This document shows, piece by piece, positions 18,807-31,683 of a DNA stretch of 64,000 nt. The notes under the pieces were generated by a model. That model was given only the letters and a program-made list of their open reading frames with translations. It ran no database searches and was not told where the DNA came from. Both the position numbers and the translations under genes were made by a program. Source of the DNA: Pyrrhoderma lamaoense (taxonomy: Eukaryota; Basidiomycota; Agaricomycetes; Hymenochaetales; Hymenochaetaceae); NCBI GenBank assembly GCA_002794735.1, contig NBAZ01000001.1, positions 3,038,001 to 3,102,000 on the forward strand, given 5' to 3'. Position 1 is the first letter of the stretch, and each line of letters starts with the position of its first letter.

Positions 18807-21800
18807 TTACGAAACAGCCTTCCAACTTGAAGGAGGCCCGCTAAGTTGATTTTGTCGGTGTTGCGAAGGTAGTGGGGCGTTTGATGGTGCTGTCCTCGTC
18901 CTCGGTCTTGCGTTATTTTTAGTAACACGATTAGGTGAACTCACTTGCTGAGAGCTAGGCGAGCCTCCAGGGAAGACAACCGAATCACGAACATTTCCAC
19001 TGAGTATTTGTGAACGGCGTGCGTTCGCCGACATGGATGGGCCAAACGATTCGCCGTATACACTAGATGCACCCCAACCCGCTTCACTCATTGCTCCTCC
19101 CATACTTCCAGCGTACATAGAACGAGGGGCTGCCGGGAACATCTGTCCACCCCCACCCCACATACCACCCATGCCACTCATAGCCGCCATAGGATTCATC
19201 CCACCCATCCCATAACCACCCATACCCATATTACCCATATTACCCATAGTCATCCCCATCCCATTCCGCCTCCATTCGGCGCAAAGGCGCTGACACTCGA
19301 GCCACGTTCCCATTCATCTGCAGCAGCAGCCATCGCTTGCTGGGCTACAGCATACTGATAAGCCTGTTTTGCAATAGCCATTGCCTGTTGATGGGCAACT
19401 AGGAAATTAGGGTCGGCCCCTGGAACAGCGGGAGGAACCATAAACTGTTGCATATTCATATTCATGCCTTGTGGACCCTTCATTCCGTTCATGGGACCCA
19501 TCATTGGAGATGACATGCCTTGTTGTTGCCAGCTCATTTGCATGTTATTGAAGTTCAGGCCTAAACCACCACCCAAGCCCATATGGGGAAGCTGAGGTAG
19601 CATACCATTACGCAAGATTGGATCATCGTCGTCATCGTCTTGTATGGGACCATTTCCATTGATAACCTTCCCAAGCTAAAATAATGTAAGCTAAATAGTC
19701 TAAAGATGAAACATTGTAATTTGAGACAAACCTCTATTGCTGCCTTCGCCTCGCTTCTTCTTCTCTCCTTTAGTCTAGACTCACGCTCCTCCAGTAAACC
19801 TTGGTCATCTACCTTGGATGAACCCATACTTGTACTCCTTCCTCTTATTGTTTCATCTTTATCGGATATCTGATCCTGGAAAGTCACACTTGCACGTTTT
19901 GTATGCCCTCCTCCACGACCTCCCTTCAGAGCGCTGGGAGGTGTAGCATTGATAGAACTACCACTTGGGCTATCTCCGTTTCCACGAATAGCGGGAACGA
20001 AGTAATCACTACCATCCATAGGAGTCAGAGGCCCCTTTCCATTCGATGATCCTCCTGTAGAGCTGGCAGGACTCTCTTGGCGTTTGTTTGCTAGCACAAA
20101 CGGCCGCTGCGGACTGCCTTGCGCGTTCGATCGAGAGGGAGGGGATGACAATGAGCCCGAACCAGAGCCTGAGCCTGAGCCTGAAACTGATGCCGAATAA
20201 TTTGAAGCAGACCCTGAAATGGAAGTTCCAGATTGTGATGAAGCAACTAGAGGTTTTGATTCAAGACCACTTAATGGACGTGAAGTTATAGTAAACGAAG
20301 ATGAATGGCGGTGGTGTGAAATTGCTGTAGACCTTTGTTGCTCGTTTGATGTAGGGGCACCTGAAGGTGGGACGGTGGCAGATTTCTGTGGCCTGGAAAC
20401 CACTGTGAAGCCAGAATTCTTCTCTGTTCTGTCTTTCACAGGTATAGGACGGAAATCTCCTGATCTGGCTTTAATCATATCAGTAGGTGATGAAAGTGCC
20501 CTTGACTGTCGTGGACTCATGGGTTCTGGGGATTTTGTGAGGACAGGCGGAATCACCGTTTCCGTGGAAGCAGGGGATATTGATTTTGAGGAATCCATAA
20601 ACGATGGTTTCGGAATTGCCATCTTCGCCAAGTTCGCCTCGCTCTTTGCATTATTAATGGTTCGATGGTCATTCAGCCCAGCTTGGACAGTCAAATTTGC
20701 TAGTCTTCCATTAATGTTTGTAGGGCTCAACATATTAGAACGTGACGGCGGAGCTTCGGTGGGCGAGTCCAAAGGCTTCCCAGTGATTGGGTTACTCCTT
20801 AAATTGAGATCAATTAGTGGTTTGCGGGATGAAGCAAAACTGCTGTGGGAAATGTTGCTACTCGGGCGGCGAGGTTGTTTAAGAGAGGCAAGGGGCGCGT
20901 CCTCGTCGGAGGAGTCGCTTTCCGAACTTGTCTCCGAGGTATCACTATCACCACCAATTTGACTCTGACTAGCTTGGCGTTCTTGAAATTGGATCAAGAA
21001 ATTATTAAGAAATATTCATTAAAAATAATATGATGATAAAGTGTTACCTCGTTCATTAGCTTGTGCAAGCGTGCTTGCTCGTTGTGCTGCAGCGTTAGGA
21101 TTAAGCTCGCTTGTTGAATAGCTAGCACGTTGTCTCCGATAGATACTTAATGAACGTGTTCCTGTAAGATTCTCTGTAGTATTTTGAAAAGAGGAAGGTG
21201 GGGGTCCACGAGATGGAGACGGCTGCGCTATTCGGGGTGAAGAATGGCCATGTTCAGAGCGCGCCCAGGGAGTTTGACGCTGCTGCTGCTGAGAGTGGAT
21301 AGACACGCGTGAGCTGTCATGTCCAGCATCCGACTTTGCCCCTTGACTTCTCTTCGTAATTGTGTGCTGGCGACTGAGACGTGACCTAGGTCGTGACCGA
21401 GAAGAGCATTCGGAGTCTGACTCATCTGAGGATGTAGTTTCTGAAGAGGATATTGCAGAGGAGTTACGAAAGGTTTGGGGTTTCCTTCCATTTACAGGAC
21501 TAGGCGAATCTGAGATTGAGGGGTGAACAGATCGAGGTGGCCTCGGCGGAATGAGATCCGATGTTACAGAGTTTGCCAAAGAAATAGGTCGTATCGTGGG
21601 ACTTGGTGATCCGCTCACCAAGTTGGTGCTGCTTCTGCGTGCTTGTGCTTCTCGAAATGCCGCCACAGATATGCGTTGCGAGGAGTCCGCTGAAGCAACG
21701 CTGGCACCTCGAGGCCGAGCCGGGGGTAAAAGCGAAGTAGGAGAGGGAGATTTAGCAGGAGAGCGGCTCGGTGGTGAAGTTGACCGAGATTGTTCGGGAA

Positions 21801-22404
21801 GGACATGACGAAAGGATTTGAGATTAAATGAGTCGTCAGAAAGAGGTGGGAGAACGAGAGTTTCTATTTCAGGTTTTGAGGGCTTCGATTTTTTACGTTC
21901 TCTCCAACCAAATAGACCACCATTTGTCTTATTTGGAGCCGAGGCTTCACTTTTTTGTAAAGCAGTTGGTTGAGGACGAGAACGAGACACTGCTGGTTCT
22001 GGTCGAACTAAGGTTGGAGAAGAGTTGGACTGGTGAAAGGAAGGGAAGACTGGAGAATGAGGGAGAATAGATGGGGTATTATCAAGACTAAGAGAGAGTT
22101 TGTCATTTGAGTAGTTTGGCACGTTTCGTGATGTGTCGATGGGGCGAGTGAGAGGACTTGAAGGTGATTGAGACGACTTTTTGGAAAATGGCAACCTCAT
22201 TTTCTTTGAAGACGCGTTGGAAACGAAGCTCGTTGTGGAAGAAGCATAGCCGTCGTCACCATTCGCAACAGTAGGCAATACCAGAGACGGTGGCGAAAGG
22301 ACGTAATCTTCAGCAGACTCGTTCTCAATGACTACGGAGCTGGTGCTCGCTTGTGAGCTAGACGTTTTGGACTTGTCCTTCTTGAAGAGTCCAAAGATGG
22401 CCAT
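18807..22404 (-). CDS. Ser/Pro-rich protein with Met/Gly-rich tail, unknown function
   Basis: Three exons: 22404-21048, 20981-19732 and 19675-18807, about 1150 residues. The N-terminus MAIFGLFKKDKSK is basic, followed by long Ser/Pro-rich disordered sequence with many potential phosphosites. A short charged helix (GLLEERESRLKERRRSEAKAAIE) precedes a Met/Gln/Gly-rich C-terminal region with GMGGYGMGGMNPMAAM-type repeats. I do not recognise a catalytic domain. Around 19262 one base is missing from a GGG run: one frame ends at 19250 while the next (GMGMTMGNMG onward) continues for about 160 residues to 18807. Both parts look like one protein, so either the assembly lacks a base or the protein is truncated. 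An ORF antisense to exon 2 is a shadow. Confidence 0.75.
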
Positions 22405-23273
22405 CCTCGGTCAGAGTAGGTGTGGCAGCTTGATCGACAATTTATACAGGCAGAGGGGCGGCGATGGAAAGTATTGTCGACGACACCGACGCCGCCAATA
22501 AAAGTGAGGATGGCCGTCGCTGGAAGAGATGGTATGTAACGGCCTCAGTACCGTGTCAAGCCAAGCTAAATGAGTTTATCCCAAATTGGGCAGTAGTGGC
22601 ACCATACAAATTAGGAAATTAATAGTAATAATGCTCAAGTCCTCAGCTTTATTAATATAATTTACCCGACATCGAATTCCCTCGAAATGTCATGTTTTAT
22701 CCCTTTTTAGATGTGCTAAACCACTCATTATGCATGAAGAAAAAATCAGAGTTATAAAAAAGCACTGAATGTGCAGATACGACGGCCGGTTTTTCTAGCG
22801 CGTGAGTAAGTTTCGAGGCGCATGCTTAAACCCCTGGCAGGGAAGAAGGTGCATGACCCCTGCTTCTTTACCATTGGAATGGTAGTCATCATATTCGACC
22901 AAGTTCCCTTGCGTTCTAAAACACTCAAGACGTTACAAGTGCAGGGGCACGTAATATCTCATCAATATCGAGGTGTATCATCGCAATCTCTGGATTCCGA
23001 AAAATGTTCAACGTCACGTATATACCTCAGAGATTGGCATACTCTCTCATGACGTCGAATTGACTTTGCCGACTAAAGCATGCGGCGGGTGCCCATATGA
23101 ATTATGGTCCTGGGCAACGATATCGGTGGCGTGTAAGGTTCCCCAAGGAGGCCAATGCTTTCGCCACATTACATGTTTTATTCAACCCCTGCCGTAAGGC
23201 CTGGAAGAAAACATCCTGGGTTTAATCATGGGCATATCATATTTCAGCACTACGCATCTACCACTTTTTTCTT
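22405..23273. other. Intergenic region
   Basis: Between the start of the Ser/Pro-rich gene and the end of riboflavin synthase. It should hold the promoter of the former. I saw no gene, repeat or RNA. Confidence 0.5.
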
Positions 23274-24115
23274 TCACTTTATTTCCTTCTCCTTCAGTAC
23301 ATCTTCTACCACCTTCCTTACCAATGCCTTGATCCCCGGGTTTCCACTCTCGCTTCCGCCTAATGCCGCGATCACACTTTTCTCCACATACTTCCCGACC
23401 ATATCAACTTCTATATTTACTTTTGCCCCAACCTGCTTGCTCCCAAGTGTGATTCTTTCCTGGGTGTGCCTTATTAACATCACTCCAAATGTCCGTGCAA
23501 TATCGTCCACTTGCGTGACAGTAAGAGAAGCTCCATCAATAGCAACATATCCTTTAGGGATAATATAAGGTAGGACAGATGGAATCTCGGGGTAGATGGG
23601 GAAAGTTCAAAAACAAGGCGAACAGAATCACCATCAGGAACACGAGATATTATGGTAGCAGTAGTATCGACGTGAGCTTGAACAAAATGGCCTCCAAAAC
23701 GTACATGTGCTCCCATAGCTCTTTCCAAATTTGCGGGGTCGCCTACCTTCATATCACCTATTCCGATATTACTGTTATATGACCGATTTTTTCAGAATAA
23801 ATATGAATACTTGCCCAGATCAGTCCTTTGAAGTGTTTCGTTTGCAAGCCAGACTGTAAACCATCCACCATCATTATCTTGTAAGGGATCAAAGTCTGTT
23901 ACTGTTAGACAAGCGCCATTCACTGCAATCGAATCGCCTATATGACAATCGTCCAGTATAGCAGCAGCATTACCAATGGTTAGCGTGCAGCCACCATCGT
24001 CGCGAACTATTCTTGAAACTCGTCCAAGGTGCTCAATCTACATGCCGATTTATCATGAACGGATATGTCATGGGTTCTCCAGTAGGGAATAAAAACGGAC
24101 CAGTCCAGTGAACAT
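23274..24115 (-). CDS. RIB5: Riboflavin synthase
   Basis: Converts two 6,7-dimethyl-8-ribityllumazine molecules into riboflavin plus a pyrimidine, the last step of riboflavin synthesis. Exon 1 is only 15 nt (24115-24101, MFTGL). Exon 2 runs 24037-23815 (IEHLGRVSRIV, NGACLTVTDFDP) and exon 3 starts at 23757. Two lumazine-binding repeats are visible: NGACLTV in the first and AIDGASLTVTQVDD in the second. FGGHFVQAHVDTTA matches the GGHxVxGHVD motif with Ala in place of the usual Gly. The 57-nt second intron has a GC donor (GCAAGT). A one-base deletion near 23590, in ACCCCGAG, breaks the frame just before EIPSVLPYIIPKGY; downstream sequence through the QERITLG and VDMVGKYV motifs is fully conserved, so I suspect an assembly error. 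The gene is divergent from TAF2. Confidence 0.88.
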
Positions 24116-24486
24116 TGGGATATTATATAGTCTGAGTATAGTTCACTTCTCAATGTGAGTGAATGCTTTTGAGCCGTGTTTACACTATCGTAAGCATAAT
24201 GAGGTAAGAAAAGCCCAAGTTGTTATGTCACGCGTCTGGCCAAACAAGGAACTCAGTCACACTCGTGACTAAGCGTCCAACTGCGACGACTTGTCACTTG
24301 TATCACTTTCGTTTCATACGACAACCACAGTTTGGGCGTGGTTGCGCCGTACTCCCTATCCTTTTGTCTTCTTTGTATCAAAGAAGCGATCCTATCTTGC
24401 ACTTGCTGCTGCTCTAATCAACCTCTGACTTTATATCTTTCTTACTTATATAATTACAAAGGCGTGTCGTTCCATGCAACGAGAAC
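24116..24486. promoter_or_regulatory. Divergent promoter between RIB5 and TAF2
   Basis: A 371-bp spacer between two divergent starts, so it must hold both promoters. No clear TATA box or repeated motif was recognised. Confidence 0.5.
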
Positions 24487-27400
24487 ATGGGAAGAAAGGA
24501 TTCTCTATATAAGTATCATTTACACAGATATACTACTGGTAACTGTAACTAATCTCACTCTGATATCCACTAGTCACCAGAAGGTGGTTTTGGAGATAGA
24601 CTTTTCGGGTATTCTTTTTGTATGTCAATCCTAATGAATGCCCACATCAATCATATAATTCATTGACCTTGCCCCTCCAACAGGGGTACACCGAAATTAC
24701 AATTGTACCAACCAGCAAGGATTTGAAAACGATTTTCTTACATTCAAGACAATGCTGTTCGTATCAAACTCTGTCACTGGGATTAACAAACTTTTATTGA
24801 CATCGTGATTAAGCGATCAGCTCTGTCCTTGTTGGAGGCTATCCCGTTCAAGACTGGGTTTGCCACGATCCTCTTACCAATGTCGCAATGTCGGACATCA
24901 CAGACTGCCATAGTCATCCTGAAGTGAAGAGGAAGCTATATTCAGCATTGGCCGAAAGTGACGAGGGTGAACTTGCCATACCGATTCCACGACAGGTGTC
25001 AGTAAAAACCCTTGGTACATCTACGAGATCAATAAACGGTGACGGTGAATATCTATATATAATACTTAGCTTAATACAAGACTAATATCTTGAAAGGCGC
25101 GACACCGGAACCTCAGACCCCAGGGCAGTTACATGTGCAAAACTCCTTTACAGAATTTTCACCGATTCAAATTCGAATCAATTACTCTTTGCGCAACCCT
25201 GTTGAAGGATTCCAGTTTATCACCCCCAGTGACGCCTATCCTTATGTGCGTACTAATATTTAATAGGTAGTAACCACTCATTCAATTCATATATATAGCG
25301 AGTTCCACACGCTTACACTACGCCATCATCACCTGATGCTGCGAGATGCTGGGTTCCTTGTTTAGATAATTTATGGGAGAAATGTACTTGGGAATTCGAG
25401 TTCATAGTACCGAAGAGTTTAGAAGATACTTCGGATGATGCATATGCGGATGTGGATGATTCAAACGGCAATCCTACCATTGTAATTTGCAGCGGTGAGC
25501 TGGTTGAAAAGGTGTGACATATTATTTTCTGCTAGCTCTATATTATCTAAAGACTTTTTTTTCAGATTGCTCATCCAAATAACCCGAACAAGGTTATCTA
25601 CCTTTTCTCACAACCTATTTTGACTTCAGTTCAGCATATCGCGTTCGCAGCTGGTCCCTTTGTCGTTTATCCAATTCCTACTGAAGTCGCAGGTCTCACT
25701 GAAGAGTCTGCGGGGTCGCAGACACTAATGCATGCATTTTGTTTGCCAGGTTATGACCCATTCCTGTCGCAAACTGTGTCCTTTTTACGGTCCTCCATGA
25801 ATTTTTATTCCACAGAATGCGGTTCCTATCCTTTTGGTTCTTACAAACTTGTGTTTGTTGATGATTTATCCAGCCAACGGTTTGATAGTGCTACGTTAAC
25901 TTTGGTATCCTCTGATCTGTTGCATGGAGAAGATGCTATAGACCAGGTATTTGAGACTCGCCAAGCCTTGATGCATGGATTGGCCTGTCAGTGGGCTGGG
26001 GTGAATATTATTCCAAAGACGTTTTCTGACCTCTGGCTTGTCAACGGTCTTGGACTATACATCGCTGGTCTATGTTTGCGAAAACTTCTGGGAAACAATG
26101 AATACCGCTTCCGTCTGAAAAAGGACATTGATAGAGTTGTGGAACTTGACAATGGTGCAATGCCACCAATTTGTCAACCTGGAAACATGGAACCTCCAGA
26201 TCCATCAACTCTGGCATTTATAAACCTGAAAGCCCCTTTGGTTTTACACATTCTTGACCGTCGCCTTGGAAAATCTGGTACATCGTTGGGATTATCGCGG
26301 GTACTTCCTAAAGTTTTTCTTTCTGCGATTAGTGGAGAGATGGCCCAAAATTGCCTATCTACCCATTCGTTTTTAAGGACTTGTAGAAAAGTTAGTGGTG
26401 CAGATCTTCGATCTTTTGTCGAGCAATGGATACATGGCAGTGGATGTCCACAATTTAGTTTTCTGGCGACCTTCAACCGAAAGAGAATGGCGGTTGAGAT
26501 ACAGATGCGCCAAGAGTGTCCGGCTCATATGGTTCATCAGAATGATCCTCTCAGTACTGCCGTCTTAAAGCCGGTCCCTTTTTTCGAAGGTCAAATGACC
26601 GTAAGGATCCACGAAGCAGATGGAACACCTTATGAACATGTTTTGGACATCTTAGCGCCCATCAAGAGATTCGAAGTTCCTTTTAACACAAAATACAAAC
26701 GAGTGCGGAGGAATACGAAAAGGTACCTAGCTCGTCAGGCTGCTGCTCAAGCTGCCGCAGAAGGTGATACCGAAGCTGCTGAAGCTATGGGGATGGTGGA
26801 CATGAGCTTCGGCCTTGAGATCTGGGAGAACGAAGAGGAACGAGAAAAATGGAAGGTTACTGATTGGACGGAAGAGGAAGAACAGGCTATGGCTGGTGCA
26901 ACCTATGAGTGGATTCGAATGGATGCCGATAATGAATGGATTGCAAAAGTTCAATTCGAGCAGCCGGATTTTATGTGGGTTTCGCAATTGCAACGTGACC
27001 GAGATGTTGTAGCTCAAGTCGAGGCAAGTATAGTGGATGAGTGAGAAATTTAAATACAAACCTAACGGTTTTGTGTAAAATAGGCTGTTCATGCACTTTC
27101 GAGACAACCTACACCTATCGTCTCAAGCACACTCACTAAAACGGTTTTGGTGTCGAATTACTTTTTCCGAGTTCGTTGCGAAGCTGCAAGAGCACTTGTT
27201 TCTGTAAGTTCAAGTACAATTTTTCGAGCTAGCTTTTGCTAAATCTACATTAAAGTGTGCTTCAGGGAATTTGGACTATATTGGATTGTTTCATCTATTC
27301 AAACTTTTCCTCCGTTACTGCTATGAGCCAGAAGACCCTGCCGCCGATCTGTTTTCGCATACATACGTTCCCAGACCAAATGATTTCTCTGATTTTTCAG

Positions 27401-30400
27401 AGTACTTCATTCGGAAGGTATGTAATCGCATTTTTGCTCACTTCGTAATATACTCAACTCTCGCCATCACAGGCCTTGGTCAATGCTATCTCTCAAGTTC
27501 GCCTTGAGTATGGTAAAACTCCTCCACAAATTCGTCAATTTTTCATTGATCAGCTGCGTTATAATGACAATACAACAAACCCCGTATGTATATATCTTAT
27601 CTCCAGAAGACTCTATCCTGATTTCCACATAGTATTCTGATGCTTATTACATTGCAACCTTGATTTCCGCCCTGGCGTGTGCAACCATCTCAACCCGTCC
27701 TCCTGAGCATGGGGTGCTTACACAGTCCGAACCCAAGAGCGACCAAAATTCTGATGATGTCCAGCTCCTTAAGGCAGCGATCACAGAAGTGGAGCGTTAC
27801 CGGAGTATGGACCGTCTAATACCTTCGGTACATAATGTGGTCACCATTGCGGCTCTAGAGGTTTGATAGTCCGACTGTAGATGAGATGATCACGAATAAC
27901 CTATTTTTTTCCAGTTTCATGTGATGTTGGCCATGGCTAACCTCATCCCGAGTGATCCAAAGATCTTCTTACTTTCTACCCGCGAAGGCAACGCTACACA
28001 AGTTCGCTTAGCAGGTTTTGATGGGTTATTCCTAACCAAGTGGTATGTTCCTAAGATCATGAGCTACATATTCGCTATCATTGCGAACGATCCATCGAGG
28101 ATTGTACGGCGTCATGTGGCTCGCAATGTTTGTCAAAGTCTCGCCCTATTAGCTTCGATTGGTGAAATTAAAGCGCCCGCGAAAGAATCAGAAGCTCTCC
28201 TTATTGAGGAAGATGGATCTTTACCAGACAAATCAAAGGAGAACAAAAAATCCGATACTGAGCTTATGATCCGTGCTTTGCGAAAGGATAGGGAAGTCGG
28301 CAAGAATGAAGTTGTCCGACAGTATGTTATGCCCGTTGTAGCGTGAGTCCCTCTTTTTATCTTTTTATTTTTGAGCCGTACTCAAACAAACGGTTTCAGA
28401 GACCCCCGTGCAGATTCTGAAGTTCGATGGTGTATGTTAAAACTAGCAGATCTCGTCGTCCGCGGAGCAGATGAACCCCTTCCTAAGCATACGATTCATC
28501 TGCCACCAACACCGGTTGTCGAACCATCTCCTCAATCACCCGCCACCCCCGCTCTCCCTGGAATCAAGATTCTCAACAAGAAGCCTTCACTCAAAGTTGG
28601 TCCTCGGAAAAGTTCTATCATTGCGACCTCAGTTCCTCCGGCGGCAAATAATGTTTCTACACCTCCACCGAAACTGCGCTTGGCACCTTCGGGTGTTTCG
28701 ATTCCCGCAAAACCTGTGGCAGGGAAGGAGACTAACAAGCATAAGGGCGAGTTTAAGGAGCCTCCCCTATTGAAGCCACTTAATGCTCCGCCGAGAAAGG
28801 AAAAACCAGGATCAAAGGCTCATTCTAAGGGGATGAGTATGCATGATCTGAAAGCATGTCAAACAGCCCTGAAGCGCATTAACCCTTCTAAGCATGCGCG
28901 GTTATTTCTACAACCTGTCGATCCTATCAGGGACAATGCACCTGAGTACGTATAGTCTTTCCTTGTTTTGGTAATTCTTTGCGGCTTACGGATAACTCTT
29001 TATAGCTACTTCAATGTCATCAGATCGCCGATGGATCTTCAGACTATGGGCACTAAGCTTCAAAATGGCCAATACAAAGACCGTGATGCATTCGAATTAG
29101 ATTTCCGTCTTATGATTCAGAACTGCAAAACATATAATCCACAAGGGAGCTATGCGTATAATGAGTGCCTGGCTCTTGAAGCTCAGTTTGATAAAAGTAT
29201 GTCATATCTCCTTTTTGTGTGAAAGTATTAGATTTATTCAGGTCATCAACATAGTATGGGCAAAGATCAAAGCAACGGTGGAATCGGCTGAAAAAGCTAA
29301 TCCTAAGGCTGAGCCTGTTCCTACGCCTAAGCCTCAGGAGTCTCCGGCTCAAGTTCCACCACGAAAGCCCACCCCTGCACCTGCTGCTCCTATTGTGGTC
29401 CCAGAGTCCAACAACTCGCAGGCCCCCAAATTAAAGCTTAAATTGGGATCTACTCATTCGCAACAGAACGGCGAAACTCCGAAGCCTGTTGCGAAAACAA
29501 AGCCTACACCGAAACACCGTAAATCTAAACCAACTACAGATATGCCACCGCCCCCATACATTGATGATGGCTCTCACGATCTGCTCCAAGAAGTCATTGC
29601 CATGGAGGAACTTGAAAAGTCTCCTAATAAGGCGTCAAGCTCCAAGCGTAAGCATATCGAGATGGAGCCTGAGGACGAGCTCCTGGATCTTGCCGACACC
29701 TCATCTACCACGAAGCACTCTGAGCCAGATCGAGATCGTCAGAGCACTTTCGACAAGCCTCGTCTCCATGCCCATGTACCTCCGACCCCTGTTTCACATG
29801 TTTCTACTCCCAATCTTCCGAAGATCAAAAAGATAGGAGACAAGACATCTCATGGTCACGGACATTCTAATTCTCAAGTTACCCTCAACAAAGGAAAGGA
29901 GAGAGAGCCTCACTCTACACCCACACCCACTCCGGCGCCCGCCACTCCGAGTTCAAAGCCGAGGAAGGCTCCTACTCCTTCAGGTTCCACGCCTCCAGCT
30001 TCCTCTACGCCGATTTCTGAGAAGAGGTGTAAGGAAGTACTCAAGAGTCTCTTGGCTATTCCTCAGTCGTTCATCTTCGCTAACCCGGTGGACCCAATTC
30101 GGGATGGCTGCCCCACGTAAGTCATTCCGTCATCTTCCCGTATAGTGTGTGCATGTGTTTCTAACTGTGGCTTAGCTACTATGAGGAGATCAAGGATCCC
30201 ATGGACTTCGCAACCATGGAACTCCGCCTCAAGAAGGGGCACTATAAAACGATGGAGGAGTTTGCGAGCGATATAGAGCTGATTTTTGCTAACTGTCGCC
30301 AGTTTAATCCTCCGGGGACTCCACCGGTAGAGTGTGCGGATGCTGTCGAGAAGGTGTTTAAGAGAGAGTGGCCTAAGGCTATGGAGAGGCGACTGACCTT

Positions 30401-30912
30401 CAAGGAAAAGCGATCTCTAATGTCTCTGATGACCAAATTTAGAGACGACATCGCGTAAGTGTCTTTTTCATATCGCTTATCTGTCTGTATCTATCTTCTT
30501 TGTAACTAATCATTCTTCCTAAAAACATAGATGGTTTGTCTTTAAGGAGCCTGTCGACCCGATCCTGCTCGGGATTCCAATGTACCACGACATAATCCCG
30601 AAGAAGGAAGCTCGTGACCTTCGTACGATCCGGAGTAAGCTTGATACGGACAAGTATGATTCCATAGATGCTTGGGAAGCAGATATGATGTTGATGTTTA
30701 GTAATGCCATCAAGTTTAACGGGTTGGAAAGTGAGGTCGGACAGGTTGCTGTGCAACTCGAAGAGAAGATGAAGGAAGAGGTCGGAAAATTGAGGGCCCA
30801 GCTGAACCAGAGCGTGGTTGGGAATGGTGGGAACAATAAGAAGCGGCCTGCGAATGGGGATTTGAAGAGTGGTTCGAGTACGCCGATGACAAAGAAAGCT
30901 CGGACGACTTGA
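24487..30912 (+). CDS. TAF2: TFIID subunit TAF2 with three C-terminal bromodomains
   Basis: Seventeen exons can be joined in frame, giving about 1824 residues; every join after exon 1 preserves phase. The first ~700 residues are the M1-aminopeptidase-like TAF2 body: SHQKVVLEIDFSG, INYSLRNPVEGFQF, CWVPCLDNLWEKCTWEFEF. The peptidase HExxH site is replaced by HGLAC (about residue 373), so it is a non-catalytic relative, as in TAF2 generally. Three bromodomains follow at about residues 1225-1320, 1585-1695 and 1700-1785, each with a PVDP shelf and a conserved Asn (TYNP, QFNP, KFNG); the third lacks the usual PMDL helix start. The 27024-27083 intron has a GC donor. The start is uncertain: ATG 24487 joins in frame, but ATG 24474 gives a more family-like GKKGFSI that does not join. 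Confidence 0.88.
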
Positions 30913-31683
30913 TTCCTTACTGTGTATTGTTCGGAAATGTTGAGGTTTATCCTGAATTTGTAGATCTAGGATCTCTGGTTATGTTTTTGTGGTGCAGCAG
31001 ATGAAATTCGATTTGTAATACGTCCGGAGAACAATATCAGGAATACTTTCCTCATTCTGTCTAACCTATGATTCCCTTTATCCACGAATCCGTTTTTTTT
31101 CTGTTTTTTTACTCTTACTGTTTGTTTTTTTCACTTTCCTCTCCGGTGCTTTCATTTTTTCTTTGCATTGTAATGTCGCTTTCGCCTGTTGAACAAACAC
31201 AGTCTCATCCTGCAATTTTCGTCTTCGATTTATCATTTTCACACTTTCTATTAAACGTATAGTACATGTAAATTTTCTGTATCAATACCTAACTCCGTAT
31301 TCTGTCATTGTTGCTGTGTGTGTAGTGATCAATAAATAAAAAAAGGAAATATAATTTTTATAATAAAAAGTACGCGGAAATCGGCGAGATCTAAGCGAGT
31401 GAGAGAAAGAGTTGTCATCATTTTATACTTTACACTTTACTCCGCCGATGAAATTAATTCTCTAAAATGCTATACCAGCCTTGCTCGTGCTATATATAGC
31501 TCGTATTTCCTCAACACCCCCCTCCTCACCCGTACCCAGGGCTGCCTCTCGCTTTCTCCCTTTTATCTGTCTTTGAATTTTTGTCTTCCAAGTTTCTAAT
31601 CTCTAATTGATTATTTTAACAACGATTCAGAGCACCGATTCTTCTCAGTTTCTGTCGTCTTGGTTGACGACGCTACTCTCTCA
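30913..31683. other. Intergenic region between TAF2 and methyltransferase
   Basis: Probably the TAF2 3' UTR followed by the promoter and leader of the next gene. A pyrimidine-rich stretch lies at 31500-31620 just before the next ATG, as in many fungal promoters. A TATATATA-like stretch lies near 31490. Confidence 0.45.

Noticed and set aside
20219..20962. Open plus-strand frame of 247 codons
   Set aside because: It is antisense to exon 2 of the Ser/Pro-rich gene; open because Ser codons on the other strand rarely give stops.
24332..24634. Continuous plus-strand frame reaching into TAF2 exon 2
   Set aside because: Upstream part has no TAF2-like sequence; it is intron and leader read through, and short exons with proper splice sites explain the region better.
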